A stretch of 62,785 nt of DNA, taken from positions 1 to 62,785 of the forward strand of contig JBBIND010000015.1 in assembly GCA_037444075.1 (NCBI GenBank). Reading direction: 5' to 3'. The notes below the pieces were generated by a model. The model had not been told where the DNA came from and ran no database searches. It was given only the letters and a program-made list of their open reading frames with translations. The number at the start of each line of letters is the position of its first letter. Position 1 is the stretch's first letter. A program made the translations under genes and the position numbers. Below are positions 17,977-28,046 of this stretch, piece after piece. This DNA is from JBBIND01 sp037444075. GTDB taxonomy: Bacteria; Acidobacteriota; Terriglobia; Bryobacterales; Bryobacteraceae.

Positions 17977-19185
17977 TTAGCGCGCGGGACGCGCAAGCCA
18001 TTGCTCCAACCATTCAAACGCCTCCGCCTGCATTTCGGCGTTGAACTGGTGCGGGACATCGTAGAACTTCGAGCGATAGCGTTGCGGTTGTTTGAGGTCG
18101 GCGTACACGGCGCCAATCTTCTCAGCCGCCGACTCCATCCCCGCGCGCGTGAACAAGCGGTCCTGCGCGCAGTTCTGTACGAAGGTCGCCGTGTCCGGCG
18201 CAGCGAGTGAGGCGATGTCCGGGTGGTCGAGGTTGGCATGCAGACCGAAAGCGTCAAACAGCGCCGAATGCACCGAGTGCGTGATGTCCAACGTGGTGGG
18301 CAGCGTCGTCATCCAACCCGTGATGACGGACGCCTTCAGGCGCGGTTCCATTCCGCTGAGGTAGGTGGCGCGGTACCCGCCACCGGACAAGCCCAGACAG
18401 CCCAGCCGGTTCCGGTCCACTTCCGGCAGCGAAGCCAGCACATCCACGCTGCGCCGGTCGTCGTGGTTGACGATCCCCATCCAGCTTGTGCCGGAAAATG
18501 ACAGCCATGTGTTCAGCACGGCGGCTTGCTCGCGCAGCCACCCGTTCATGGCGGTGACATACTCGGTTTTCTCCGGGACAAGTCCGGCGAGCCGGGCTTG
18601 CAGTTCGCGGGGAGGCTGCTGATACTGCATGCGCCGTTCGCCCCAATAGAACGCGTCCGGCACGATCACCACAAAGCCCCGCCGCGCCAGCTCGTCGGCA
18701 TACGTGCGGCCCCCGTAGTAACGCTCGCGGAAACCGGCCAGCGAGGCGTGCTCGCCCTCCATGCGGACCAGTTTCTCCTTGCCGTGGAAGAACCACCCTC
18801 CGTGGTCGTGGAGAGCGACAACGCCAGGGTACGGGCCTTTGCCTTCCGTGGGCACGAGCAAGTAAGCGGGCACGCGGTAGTGTGCGGAACCCGCAAAGGA
18901 GATGGTGCGGATCTCATACCCTTCACGCCTGGTTGTGGCGTGTACTTTGAGGTCGAGCGGTACGGGCTTGGGCGAATACGAGAGCATCCGCTGGACTTCC
19001 GCTCGCCCCAGGCGGCGCCATTCCGCCGGGGACAGGCGGCCGCGGCTGGCGTACTCCATCGGGAAGCCGCGTTCCTTGTGAATGGAACTGACGATCGGGG
19101 CGAGGCTGCCCAGGAAGCTCTCCGTCCGGGTATCCTGGGCTACCAGGCAAGGCAGCAGAACAGGCAGCAGGATGAGTCGTTTCAT
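17977..19185 (-). CDS. Exported alpha/beta hydrolase, acetyl-xylan-esterase-like
   Basis: 402 residues with a short cleavable signal (to LVAQ-D). The alpha/beta-hydrolase core shows PGVVALHDHGG (oxyanion side), a GFVVIVPDAFYWGER loop typical of large acetyl-xylan esterases, the nucleophile elbow GLSGGGYRATYL near residue 280, and a C-terminal His in DVPHQFN. It probably removes acyl groups from a polysaccharide in the periplasm. It lies between the heparinase-like gene and the DUF362 gene on the same strand, which fits a small exported glycan-processing operon. Confidence 0.85.
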   Translation of the reverse strand: MKRLILLPVLLPCLVAQDTRTESFLGSLAPIVSSIHKERGFPMEYASRGRLSPAEWRRLGRAEVQRMLSYSPKPVPLDLKVHATTRREGYEIRTISFAGSAHYRVPAYLLVPTEGKGPYPGVVALHDHGGWFFHGKEKLVRMEGEHASLAGFRERYYGGRTYADELARRGFVVIVPDAFYWGERRMQYQQPPRELQARLAGLVPEKTEYVTAMNGWLREQAAVLNTWLSFSGTSWMGIVNHDDRRSVDVLASLPEVDRNRLGCLGLSGGGYRATYLSGMEPRLKASVITGWMTTLPTTLDITHSVHSALFDAFGLHANLDHPDIASLAAPDTATFVQNCAQDRLFTRAGMESAAEKIGAVYADLKQPQRYRSKFYDVPHQFNAEMQAEAFEWLEQWLARPAR

Positions 19186-19254
19186 AGCTTCGGATATCGT
19201 ATCGCGTCGGCGGCCTCGGTTCCTGGCCTGAGCTCGGCCCGCCGAGTGACAGCG

Positions 19255-21552
19255 CTACTCTGAAGCGATTTCGCGCGGCAACTCTTCGTCGTGAATCACC
19301 TTGCCGCCTTCGGTGATGGCGAGCCGCCCGCCAAGGGGTCCGGTCATGTCGAACCAGACGGTGACCATGCGCTGACCCAGTGCGAAGCGCGCGCCTTGCC
19401 GTCCGCCGTCCTGCACCAGTTCCGCCGGAGGCACAGCTTCCACAGACTCGTCAGTCACATAGAGGAGATGCAGGAAGTAGTCGCGGGCTCGCTGCTCAGC
19501 GGGTTGCACTTCGAGCCGCCACGGCGAGTAGGGAGGACGTCGGTAGGCAGCGTTTTCCGCCCCGTGCCTGTCCAGGGTGTGGTTGTACTGCGCGTCGGGG
19601 TTGTGCGGGTGCCCCCAGAAATCGTGCCCCTTGCCGCCCCGCTTGGTGATGCGTCCCGGCCGCGGCAATAGTGTCTTCATGATCATGCGGCTCCTGCCGC
19701 TGGAGAACAAGCCGGTATCCCCGGCGGGATGACTAAGCCATGTAGAGGTATCGCCATCGTGGTGGCTGACGTGCTCCGGGACATCGATGTGAACGTTGCC
19801 ATCCACGACAGGTTCGTCCGGGAGGTGGAGAAACCACACTTTCCCGAAGGCGGGATCTGTGGATTCAACCCGGTCAAAAACCACGAAGCACTCCGGATTG
19901 CCGCGCAAATACAGGAACTGCCGGGTGACTTCGCGAGCCTTCTCGCGCCAGTAACCCCTGGTCAGGTCCGCAGCGGCGTAGGTGGCCAGGTTGTCGTCAT
20001 GCCAGTAGGAAGCAATGTGGCCTCGTTCGACGGGGAAGTTCTGCGAATACACGTAGCGCAGCAAACCACCGTCGTTCTCGTTGTAAGCATCGCGGCGCAT
20101 TTTCTCGTGGGGATGATAGATGGTGACGATGTTGTAGATAAGAGACCCGCCGCTGTAATAGCAATCGTCGTTGTGCCCTGCGCCTCCGGAGCGGTTCACC
20201 AGTTGCCCGCGCTTGGAGATGAGGAAGTGGCCTTCATCGTCGCGGCTGTGTCCGGCATACGAGGGACCGGCGCCGAAAAACGCCCACGTGGAGTCCGGGT
20301 CCTCCCAGGCGCCGTGCATGTAGACGTGGCCAGCGCCTTGAAACAGATAGGCTAACGGCCAACCCGCTTCAGACGGACTCACCGGCTCCACGTCCGCCGG
20401 CAGGAAAGCAATCCGCTGCCAGACTTCGTGCTGCCGAAGACCGGAATGGTAAAGCCAGCCATCCACGAGCGCCTTGTCGCTCAGCCAGCGGGCAACGCCG
20501 TCCCGGAAGTGCCGCGCGAGCAGCGGCGCGCAGCGGGCGTGCTGCACGGCGTAGCCGCTGTTCGAGTCATCGATGTAGGCCAGCTTCTGGTTGTGCGGCA
20601 TGATTGAGTACAGGCCCGCGCGAAGGAACTCCCGGCCAAAACCACGCGGCGCCCCGGCTTCAAACGCATTGAAGCCCATCCCCGTAAGCACAGCCTGGTA
20701 ACTCAGCGGGATGACCAGCAGCGGTCCGTAGTTACCGTGCCCGTTGGATTCCGACCAGATGCCGCCCATTTCGTCCAGAGCCGGCAGACCATCAGCCAGA
20801 AACTTCTGGTAGAAACTGCGGAGGTGCAGCTGAACCGCATCTTCAAAGCGGCCGGCGCTGCCCAGGGTGGCCAGGCTCATGAACAGCTTGGCGGCCAGAG
20901 CGATGCGGTGGTTGGGAACGTCCAGATGCGCCGGCCCCCAGTGCTGGTTGTACCACCAGCCTGAGCGAGGAATATTGACCTCGGCCGTCTTCCACCAGGT
21001 GGCTACCCATTCGCCCAGCAGCTCGCCGAATTGAACGCGCTCCTGCGGCGTCATGTAGTCGTAGACCCAGTCATACAGCAGCCCCTGCCAGCCGAAATGA
21101 CGCGCCAGGCCCGGCTGTTGATACTCCCGGCGCCGCCAGAGGCCGATGACGAGTTCCGCGAATTGACTCCCATCTCGTCCGAGTTCGCGTTCGATCAGCG
21201 CCGCGAGCCCCGCCTCCATGAATGCGCCCGGGATAGAGTACTGGTTCTCCATGTAACGAGGCCCCATGCGGGCAGTCTCCAGCAGGATCCGGTATTCGCC
21301 GGCAAACGGGCCGCTTACCTTCTCCGCCATCTCTCTGACCAGTTCCGGCGTGATCATCACCCGCGGATGAAACCCCGGAATGGAAGGGGCCTCGCTGCCC
21401 TCAGCCGGCGGCGGAGCCAGCCATCCGAGAGCCAGCAAAGCACCGCGCGTGAGAAACTCGCGCCGGTCTGGTGTTTCCGCGGGTGAGACGTCCTGATGGT
21501 AAGCCACGACGGTGCAGCCTATCACGTTTGCGGGCAGCCTGCTATGAGCCAC
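19255..21552 (-). CDS. Heparinase II/III-like exported protein
   Basis: 765 residues from ATG 21552, or about 750 if GTG 21507 is used. A twin-arginine motif (DRREFLTRGALLALGW) sits at about residues 29-44. An alpha/alpha-toroid region covers about 70-380 (LLYDWVYDYMTPQERVQFGELL, WWYNQHWGPAHLDVPNHRIALA) and a heparinase II/III-type beta-sandwich follows (AFFGAGPSYAGHSRDDEGHFLISKRG, GGAGHNDDCYYSGG). Family members are polysaccharide lyases on uronic-acid glycans; the exact substrate cannot be read. It heads the group with the esterase and the DUF362 gene. Confidence 0.85.
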   Translation of the reverse strand: MAHSRLPANVIGCTVVAYHQDVSPAETPDRREFLTRGALLALGWLAPPPAEGSEAPSIPGFHPRVMITPELVREMAEKVSGPFAGEYRILLETARMGPRYMENQYSIPGAFMEAGLAALIERELGRDGSQFAELVIGLWRRREYQQPGLARHFGWQGLLYDWVYDYMTPQERVQFGELLGEWVATWWKTAEVNIPRSGWWYNQHWGPAHLDVPNHRIALAAKLFMSLATLGSAGRFEDAVQLHLRSFYQKFLADGLPALDEMGGIWSESNGHGNYGPLLVIPLSYQAVLTGMGFNAFEAGAPRGFGREFLRAGLYSIMPHNQKLAYIDDSNSGYAVQHARCAPLLARHFRDGVARWLSDKALVDGWLYHSGLRQHEVWQRIAFLPADVEPVSPSEAGWPLAYLFQGAGHVYMHGAWEDPDSTWAFFGAGPSYAGHSRDDEGHFLISKRGQLVNRSGGAGHNDDCYYSGGSLIYNIVTIYHPHEKMRRDAYNENDGGLLRYVYSQNFPVERGHIASYWHDDNLATYAAADLTRGYWREKAREVTRQFLYLRGNPECFVVFDRVESTDPAFGKVWFLHLPDEPVVDGNVHIDVPEHVSHHDGDTSTWLSHPAGDTGLFSSGRSRMIMKTLLPRPGRITKRGGKGHDFWGHPHNPDAQYNHTLDRHGAENAAYRRPPYSPWRLEVQPAEQRARDYFLHLLYVTDESVEAVPPAELVQDGGRQGARFALGQRMVTVWFDMTGPLGGRLAITEGGKVIHDEELPREIASE

Positions 21553-21601
21553 CCCGCACAGCGGCGGCCAGCGCGCGCACCAAGTCTGCGCCGAACTTCA
21601 G

Positions 21602-22092
21602 CCGAGACATGCAGAATATCTACACCATCTCGATCCGAATAAAGGGTTACCTGTACGATTTCAGCGGCAAACAGCCGGACGTTCTGGTTGCCATGGAGTT
21701 CAAGACCGGCAAGTTGGCATGGAAGGACCGGAGTGCAGGCAAAGGCAACTGAGTTTCTGTCCAGAGCCTGCTCTACTGTCAAGGCGAAAGCGGCAAGATC
21801 GGACTGATCGATCCGTCACAGACGGGGTACAACGAAATCTCCCGGTTTGCGTTCCAGCCGGCCACGGGCCCCAGAGTCCTGTAGTCGGTGCCGGTGGCCC
21901 CGGGGCTATGCGGGGTCCGCCATTGTCGGCGGGCGGGTTTACCACCACGGCTACGATGAGGCGAAGTTGGACAAGTGCGTCAACTGCCGGTCTCTCTCCG
22001 ACGGCAAGCAGATCTGGCAATACCGGACTAATACTTTGGGCTCTGGCGAGCATCCTGGAACCCGAAATTCCTCGACAGAGAAGGAGAAATAG
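21602..22092 (+). pseudogene. Decayed PQQ-type beta-propeller gene
   Basis: Three short stretches in alternating frames resemble one outer-membrane-assembly/PQQ-propeller protein. They are SGKQPDVLVAMEFKTGKLAW (frame of 21610, stop at about 21752), LLYCQGESGKIGLIDPSQTG (from about 21768, stop at about 21882) and YAGSAIVGGRVYHHGYDEAK (frame of 21847 to 22092). Frame changes, in-frame stops and missing ends show it is dead. Confidence 0.65.
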
Positions 22093-22364
22093 GTTAGGAT
22101 TATTTCAGCCGCTTGCTGGTATCTTTCAGCTAGACGCGGGGGAGAACCATGAGCCAGCTACTTGGACATCCCCGGTTCATCCGGCAGTCCCGGAACATAT
22201 TGCTTCCGCGCGGCCAAACGCCGTGTCCCCCCTTCCGGTCTTGAGATTTGAGGCCAACTGCCGTGGAAAGTCAAGCTTGATCTGCGCCGCTGCGCAAGCC
22301 TGTTTCTAATCCCCTTCGCTTCAAAGTTGCGCATGTCCTGTCGGCATGCCGGGAGACAACTCCA

Positions 22365-22859
22365 ATGAGAGTGAGACACTACATGACAGCAAATCCGATC
22401 GTCGTCACGGAGGGCACGACCGTGGCCGAGATCGCGCGTCTCTTTATAGCTCATCGCATCGGCTGCGTGCCGGTTCTGGATGATCACGGAATCCTGGCCG
22501 GCCTCGTTACCGGAACAGATCTCTTCCTCCGGCAGAAGACAGTTCCCTTCTCGACCGTCAGAGCAACGTCCCTAATGGGGGATTGGATGGATCCCAGTCG
22601 CCTCGAAGAGACCTATCAGGGTCTTCGTGACGTGACGGCAAGGGACGTAATGACGAGGCAAGTGCTGACCGTTGATGCAGATGCGCCGGTCGGCGAGGCA
22701 GCCCGCCTGATGATGCTCCATCAACGGAAGCACCTGCCCGTGACCGCTGCGGGCGCTCTCGTCGGCATTCTGACCCGCCACGATGTGCTGCGTGCATTGT
22801 GCGGGAGCGTGGCCCCGCCCACCAGCCAGTCTCCGGAGGGCCTTGCCGAGGCAATCTGA
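22365..22859 (+). CDS. CBS-domain pair protein
   Basis: 164 residues made of two CBS motifs, about 1-58 (VRHYMTANPIVVTEGTTVAEIARLF, GCVPVLDDHGILAGLVT) and about 90-148 (TARDVMTRQVLTVDADAPVGEAARLM, HLPVTAAGALVGILTRHDVL). CBS pairs sense adenine nucleotides and control a partner enzyme or transporter. It ends 45 bases before the cation ATPase on the same strand, so regulation of ion transport or stress response is a fair guess. Confidence 0.9.
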   Translation: MRVRHYMTANPIVVTEGTTVAEIARLFIAHRIGCVPVLDDHGILAGLVTGTDLFLRQKTVPFSTVRATSLMGDWMDPSRLEETYQGLRDVTARDVMTRQVLTVDADAPVGEAARLMMLHQRKHLPVTAAGALVGILTRHDVLRALCGSVAPPTSQSPEGLAEAI

Positions 22860-22904
22860 TGCCTGGGCGATGAGGATAAAGCACCATCGACTGAGGAACC
22901 CAAG

Positions 22905-25625
22905 ATGAACGTACAGAACGTAGAGAGACTGCAAGCTCTGCCAGTCCGCTCCTGGCACGCGGCGCCGGCGGAGGAAGTACTCCACCTTCTTCACTCCCAT
23001 CCCGATACCGGTCTGGACGAAGAAGAGGCCGGCGCCCGCTTACAACAGTTCGGCCGGAACATGTTGACCCCGCCAAAAACCCGCGGGCCGGCAGTGCGCT
23101 TCATGCTTCAGTTCAATCAACCGCTGGTCTACATCCTGCTTGCTGCGGCCGCTATCACCGCTCTGCTCGAAGAGTGGCTTGACAGCGGGGTGATCCTCGG
23201 AGTGGTGTTGGTGAACGCGATCGTCGGATTCCTTCAGGAGTCCAAGGCCCTTCGAGCCATCGAGGCGCTGGCCCGGTCCATGACAACCGAAGCGACGCTG
23301 CTGAGGGATGGCAGGAAGCGGCAGGTGAATGCCAGCGAACTGGTTCCCGGCGACATCGTGCTCCTCCAGGCTGGCGATAAGGTGCCGGCGGACGTGCGCC
23401 TGTTGCGTGTCCGGGCGCTGCAAGTCGACGAATCCGCGCTGACGGGCGAGTCGGTTCCTGTCGCAAAGAGCACCGCTCCGGTGGCCGCCAACGCCGGTCT
23501 TGGCGACCGCACGAATATGGCCTTTTCCTCGTCTCTGGTAACTTACGGCACCGGGCGCGGTGTCGTAGTGGTGACCGGCGATTCGACCGAGATGGGGCGG
23601 ATATCCGAGCTCCTGAAGACCACCGAGAGCCTCGCGACCCCGCTGACGCGCAAAATCACACAGTTTTCGCAGGTGCTGCTGTACCTGATCCTCGCGCTGG
23701 CCGCACTGACATTCATCGTGGGGGCGCTCCGGGGCGAGGCATGGCTGGACATGTTCATGGCCGCCGTGGCGCTGGCCGTCGGCGCGATCCCGGAGGGTCT
23801 GCCTGCCGCTCTCACCATCACGCTCGCAATCGGCGTCAGCCGGATGGCCCGCCGCCATGCCATCATGCGCAAGCTGCCGGCCGTGGAGACGCTGGGGAGC
23901 ACCACGGTTATCTGCTCCGATAAAACCGGGACGCTCACTCAGAACGAGATGACCGTGCGCTCGGTGTTTGCAGGGGGCGGCGAGTACCGCGTCACAGGAG
24001 CAGGTTACGCCCCCGCCGGCGTCGTGGAGGGCATTCGCGGCCCGGCTCCGCAGCAGAACATCGCTCTCCGCGAATGTCTCCGTGCCGGTCTTCTGTGCAA
24101 TGATGCCGCCCTGCGGCGGGAGGCGGATGCCTGGCGCGCCGAAGGCGACCCCACAGAGGCGGCGCTGGTTTCCGCCGCGCTCAAGTTCGGTCTCTCGTCC
24201 GACGAAGAGAAGCTCGCCCCGCGCCTGGATGCGATCCCATTCGAGTCCGAGCATCAGTACATGGCGACACTGCACGCCAATGGCGAAGGCGGTCAGCTGG
24301 TAGTCTATGTGAAGGGCGCGGTCGAGAAACTGCTTCCCCGTTGCGACACTGCCCTCACACCAGAGGGTGCTCTCCAATCTCTGTACCGGATCGCAGTCGT
24401 ACAGCACATGGAGTCCATGGCCGCCCAGGGCCTCCGCGTCCTTCTCCTGGCGCGGACCATGCTGCCGGTTGGACGCACCAGCCTCGACCCTTCGGACGTG
24501 GCCGACCAGCTTGTCTTCCTGGGCTTGCAGGGGATGATCGACCCTCCACGGCCGGAGGCCATCCCGGCCGTTCGTGCCTGCGAGCAGGCGGGCATCAAAG
24601 TCAAGATGATCACCGGAGACCACGCCGGGACTGCTGCCGCCATCGCTTCGCAGATCGGCTTGGGCGGCGCCGGCCCCAAGGTGCTCAGCGGAGAGCGGCT
24701 TGCCTCTCTGTCCGATGCGGAGTTCTCGATTGCGGCGGACAGCACATCGGTTTTCGCACGGGTCAGTCCCGAGCAGAAGCTCCGGCTGGTGACCGCGCTC
24801 CAGGCGCGTGGACACGTCGTGGCCATGACCGGAGACGGTGTGAACGATGCGCCGGCCCTGCGCCGGGCCGACATTGGCGTCGCCATGGGAATCACAGGGA
24901 CGGAGGTCGCCAAGGAGGCCGCAGACATGGTGCTGGCCGATGACAATTTCGCGTCGATCGAGGCCGCTGTCGAAGAAGGACGGAGTGTCTTCGACAACCT
25001 CGTGAAGTTCATCACGTGGACGATTCCCACAAACGTGGGAGAGGGACTGGTCATCTTGGCGGCGGTTCTCGCCGGAGCAACGCTGCCGATCCTGCCCTTG
25101 CAAATACTGTGGATCAACATGACCACCGCGGTGTTCCTGGGGCTTTGGCTCGCCATGGAGCCCAAAGAGCCCGGTCTGATGCTGCGTCCGCCGCGTAATC
25201 CGTCCACGCCGATTCTCACACGCACGCTCCGGTACCGGATCGCCTTGGTGGCTGCGATGCTGCTGGCCGGAGCCTTTGGCTTCTTCCAGTGGACCCTCGC
25301 CACAGGTGGATCGCTCGCCGAGGCTCGCACGATGGCGGTCAACGTGTTTGTGTTTGGCGAAATGTTCTACCTGTTTAACTGCCGATCCTTGACCCAATCC
25401 ATGTTCGCTCTGGGAGTCTTTTCCAACCCCTGGCTCATCGCCGGGGTTTTGACGATGACGGCACTTCAGTTGGCTTACACCTACGTGCCGTTCATGAACG
25501 CCGCATTCCAAAGCGCGCCAATCGGCATGCAGCAGTGGTTCCTCATTTTAGGCGCTTCCGGAGCCATTTGGGCCGTTGTCGGCTTCGAGAAGTGGCTACG
25601 GCGCACGCGCGCCAGCAAAGCTTGA
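22905..25625 (+). CDS. P2-type cation-transporting ATPase (Ca2+/H+-like)
   Basis: 906 residues. There is an N-terminal cation-ATPase domain (about 17-85), paired membrane helices near 60-110 and 255-310, the actuator TGES near 190, PEGLPA in the fourth core helix, the phosphorylation site DKTGTLT near 340, MITGDHAGTAAAIA near 567 and TGDGVNDAP near 642, then six C-terminal helices. PEGLPA and the overall order point to the P2 group (Ca2+ or Mn2+ pumps) rather than heavy-metal P1B pumps, which would have CPx. It sits between a CBS protein and a universal-stress-protein remnant, a common stress-gene grouping. Intact. Confidence 0.93.
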   Translation: MNVQNVERLQALPVRSWHAAPAEEVLHLLHSHPDTGLDEEEAGARLQQFGRNMLTPPKTRGPAVRFMLQFNQPLVYILLAAAAITALLEEWLDSGVILGVVLVNAIVGFLQESKALRAIEALARSMTTEATLLRDGRKRQVNASELVPGDIVLLQAGDKVPADVRLLRVRALQVDESALTGESVPVAKSTAPVAANAGLGDRTNMAFSSSLVTYGTGRGVVVVTGDSTEMGRISELLKTTESLATPLTRKITQFSQVLLYLILALAALTFIVGALRGEAWLDMFMAAVALAVGAIPEGLPAALTITLAIGVSRMARRHAIMRKLPAVETLGSTTVICSDKTGTLTQNEMTVRSVFAGGGEYRVTGAGYAPAGVVEGIRGPAPQQNIALRECLRAGLLCNDAALRREADAWRAEGDPTEAALVSAALKFGLSSDEEKLAPRLDAIPFESEHQYMATLHANGEGGQLVVYVKGAVEKLLPRCDTALTPEGALQSLYRIAVVQHMESMAAQGLRVLLLARTMLPVGRTSLDPSDVADQLVFLGLQGMIDPPRPEAIPAVRACEQAGIKVKMITGDHAGTAAAIASQIGLGGAGPKVLSGERLASLSDAEFSIAADSTSVFARVSPEQKLRLVTALQARGHVVAMTGDGVNDAPALRRADIGVAMGITGTEVAKEAADMVLADDNFASIEAAVEEGRSVFDNLVKFITWTIPTNVGEGLVILAAVLAGATLPILPLQILWINMTTAVFLGLWLAMEPKEPGLMLRPPRNPSTPILTRTLRYRIALVAAMLLAGAFGFFQWTLATGGSLAEARTMAVNVFVFGEMFYLFNCRSLTQSMFALGVFSNPWLIAGVLTMTALQLAYTYVPFMNAAFQSAPIGMQQWFLILGASGAIWAVVGFEKWLRRTRASKA

Positions 25626-25794
25626 GCGGGCGTATGGGAAGAGTTCCGAATGACAAACAGACGAATCAACAACATCCCGGTCACAACGGGCGTTACCGGC
25701 TAGCAGGCTCTGAAGCAAGCAGTGTACACCGCCAAGGTAATCAAGTGAGCTGATCATCGCCGACTCGATTTCCGATCCGTTGGCACACCACTAG

Positions 25795-26104
25795 ATGGCG
25801 ATTCCGGACTGTGCCGGGTTGGCAGGCTTGGTCCGGAACCTGGAGCGGGAACGTCTGCAACAACTGGCGCGGCCGTTCAAGGCCCAGCCGCTCGAAGCCG
25901 AAATCGAGGTCGTCCTGGAAGAGCCAGCCACGGAGGCCATTCGCGAAGTCCCACAAAAGGGACACGACCTCGTGGTATTGCCGGCTGAGCAGAGCGCGCT
26001 GGGTTACTGCGTTGACGCCACTGGTATGCGTCTGTTGCGCAAGTGCCCGTGCTCCGTGTTGATCGTCCGGCCCAGCCGGTCACGGAAGCTCCGCGGAATC
26101 CTCG
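25795..26104 (+). pseudogene. Universal stress protein fragment
   Basis: About 100 residues read like the second half of a UspA domain: a KAQPLEAEIEVVLEEPATEAI strand-helix unit, KGHDLVVLP, then LLRKCPCSVLIVRP, the usual last strand of the fold. The N-terminal strand with the ATP-binding Asp is missing, and no stop follows at the expected place; the frame runs on into the opposing pectate lyase gene. It is likely what is left of a Usp that belonged with the ATPase. Confidence 0.55.
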
Positions 26105-26160
26105 AGAGCCAGTATCATGCCTTCTCCTGTCGAGGCCTCCGGACCGCCAGGCGCTTCACC

Positions 26161-27846
26161 TCAGCGTCCCTGCGCAACGTACTCCGCCAGCCGCGTCAGG
26201 TTGCGCGCAAAGTCAGCCGAACTGATGATCTTCTCCCGGGGCGGCTGAGTGCCCACGAATATCTCCACGGTGTCGTTTTCCTTCAGCGGTATCACCATTG
26301 CCTTGGATTCCCGATCGCCGCCCGCCGAACCGTCCGACCGCCCACGCCCAACGCGCAGGACCATGTCCTGGGCTGCGTAAGCAAACACCAGCCGGTTGGC
26401 CTTTCCAATGGTTCCCGTCCTGGTCCACGCACCGCGAGGGTCCATGGCATCGATCAGTTGACGTATCTCCGCGCCCGAATCGGCCGCCACGGCCGCCCTC
26501 ACCGGACGTTCACTCCACGGGGAAAGCCCGTAGAGCCGTTCCGGACGCCGGACCGTCTTCGGGTCCGCCGCCGCCAATTGCCGGTAGTCTTCTTCGATGG
26601 TTGCCAGTTCGCGGCCGCTCGTCAACACACCGTAGTGTGTGATCACGGAGTCCGGCGAGTAGCTGAGCACGTAGCCATCCACCAACCGGCTGCCGAGTCC
26701 CGAGGCTGACAGCCGCGTGCCTTTGGTCACGTAGAGCGGCCTGTTCGTCTTCAATTCGTAGAAGCGCGCCACCACGGGTCCGGGCCCCAGCCGGCGGAAC
26801 ACTTCCGCGTCTCCGCGCGGCACCTCAGACCGCTTGAAGTAGTCGAGCGCCTTCGGAATTGGCTCGAGGTACTTCCGGTCACCCGTCTCACGGTAAAGCA
26901 CCATCAGCATCCGCAGCACTGCCTGGCTTTCTCCTCCGGTCACAGCCGGCGGTTCGAACACGCGCGCCCAGGCAGGCTGCATTTCCGCGTTATATTGTTG
27001 CGCCCACGCCGGCTGCGGATCAGGCATCTGGGCCAGCAGCAGGAACTGTCCGCCCTTCTCCGCAGAGGCCCGATACCGGGCGTCCTTATAGACCCGCGCC
27101 GCTTCCAGCATCATGTCAATGGCGTCCAGCGTGGTGTTGTCGTTCAAAGTGTAGTGGCCCTGATAGTCCGCACCGGGCCATTTCCAGGACCATGTCTCCG
27201 GAAAGCTGGCGCGTTTCAACGGGTACTTGGAAAAATCGGGTGGCCGGCGAAAGCGTTGCGGCCACGCGCCCACCGGATACTGCGCCGCCATGAGCTTGTC
27301 CAAAGCGTACAGCGCGGCTTCGTGGATAACGGCGTCGGAGAAATTCAGCGCCCTGTCCACCCGCATCAGCACACGCACGGCGGCTTGCGTCACGTTGTCG
27401 TCCAGGTTCGTTACGCCACGGAGATCCTCAGCGCAATTGTTGTCCGCGCGGTACTGATACTGCTTTCGTTTTTCCGGATCGAATTCGATCAGGTAGTCCC
27501 ACCCGCCGCTGCACATTTGCCCGCGCACAAGCGCCAGCGCCGCGGCGCGCGCGTAACCCAGAAGCTCCTTCTCGCCGGTCTTCTCGTACGCATCCAGATA
27601 GGCTAGCGCGACGATGGGGGTGGCTTCGCGTTGCACTTCCACCTGCGTGGGGCCTTCGGCCGATTCGCTCCGGCCGTAGCTCAGGTCCGCCGCATAGTAG
27701 TAGTGGTAGCCACCCTCGGTGGATACCTGGTTCCTGTAGAATGCCGCCGCCTTGCGCAGCGCGCCGAGCGCTTCTTCTTTGGATGGCGCCTGCGCCCACA
27801 GCACGGCCGGCAGAATCGCGGCAAGCAAGCAACTGGCTTTTCGCAT
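26161..27846 (-). CDS. Pectate lyase, polysaccharide lyase family 10
   Basis: 561 residues with a signal peptide ending near LWAQ-A. The first 360 residues match PL10: ATPIVALAYLDAYEKTGEK, the CSGGWDY and YQYRADNNC segments, NLDDNVTQAA, the WPQRF and GHYTLNDNTTLDAIDM motifs, and AWAQQYNAEMQPAWARVFEPPA. PL10 enzymes cleave polygalacturonate by beta-elimination using Ca2+. About 150 C-terminal residues are an extra beta-rich extension. The organism may use it on plant pectin. Intact, though gene fragments lie on both sides. Confidence 0.9.
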   Translation of the reverse strand: MRKASCLLAAILPAVLWAQAPSKEEALGALRKAAAFYRNQVSTEGGYHYYYAADLSYGRSESAEGPTQVEVQREATPIVALAYLDAYEKTGEKELLGYARAAALALVRGQMCSGGWDYLIEFDPEKRKQYQYRADNNCAEDLRGVTNLDDNVTQAAVRVLMRVDRALNFSDAVIHEAALYALDKLMAAQYPVGAWPQRFRRPPDFSKYPLKRASFPETWSWKWPGADYQGHYTLNDNTTLDAIDMMLEAARVYKDARYRASAEKGGQFLLLAQMPDPQPAWAQQYNAEMQPAWARVFEPPAVTGGESQAVLRMLMVLYRETGDRKYLEPIPKALDYFKRSEVPRGDAEVFRRLGPGPVVARFYELKTNRPLYVTKGTRLSASGLGSRLVDGYVLSYSPDSVITHYGVLTSGRELATIEEDYRQLAAADPKTVRRPERLYGLSPWSERPVRAAVAADSGAEIRQLIDAMDPRGAWTRTGTIGKANRLVFAYAAQDMVLRVGRGRSDGSAGGDRESKAMVIPLKENDTVEIFVGTQPPREKIISSADFARNLTRLAEYVAQGR

Positions 27847-28046
27847 GCGTGCTATCTTGCCACAACTTCGCCAATACCGCTCGGCTGGTCAGAACACCAA
27901 CCTCAACCCGGTCCGGCGCCCCGGTCTGCCCGCGAGACAGGACCCACGGGTTATGCCCCGATGCGAGCCTGACGGTTGGGACGCGCATTGGAAGCCATGG
28001 AACAAACCCCTTTCCCGCGGATGCGGCACAGGCATATCTTAACGCC

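Noticed and set aside
23040..25511. 823-residue open frame on the minus strand
   Set aside because: It is antisense to the intact P-type ATPase, with low-complexity, His/Gly/Arg-rich sequence typical of shadow frames in GC-rich DNA.
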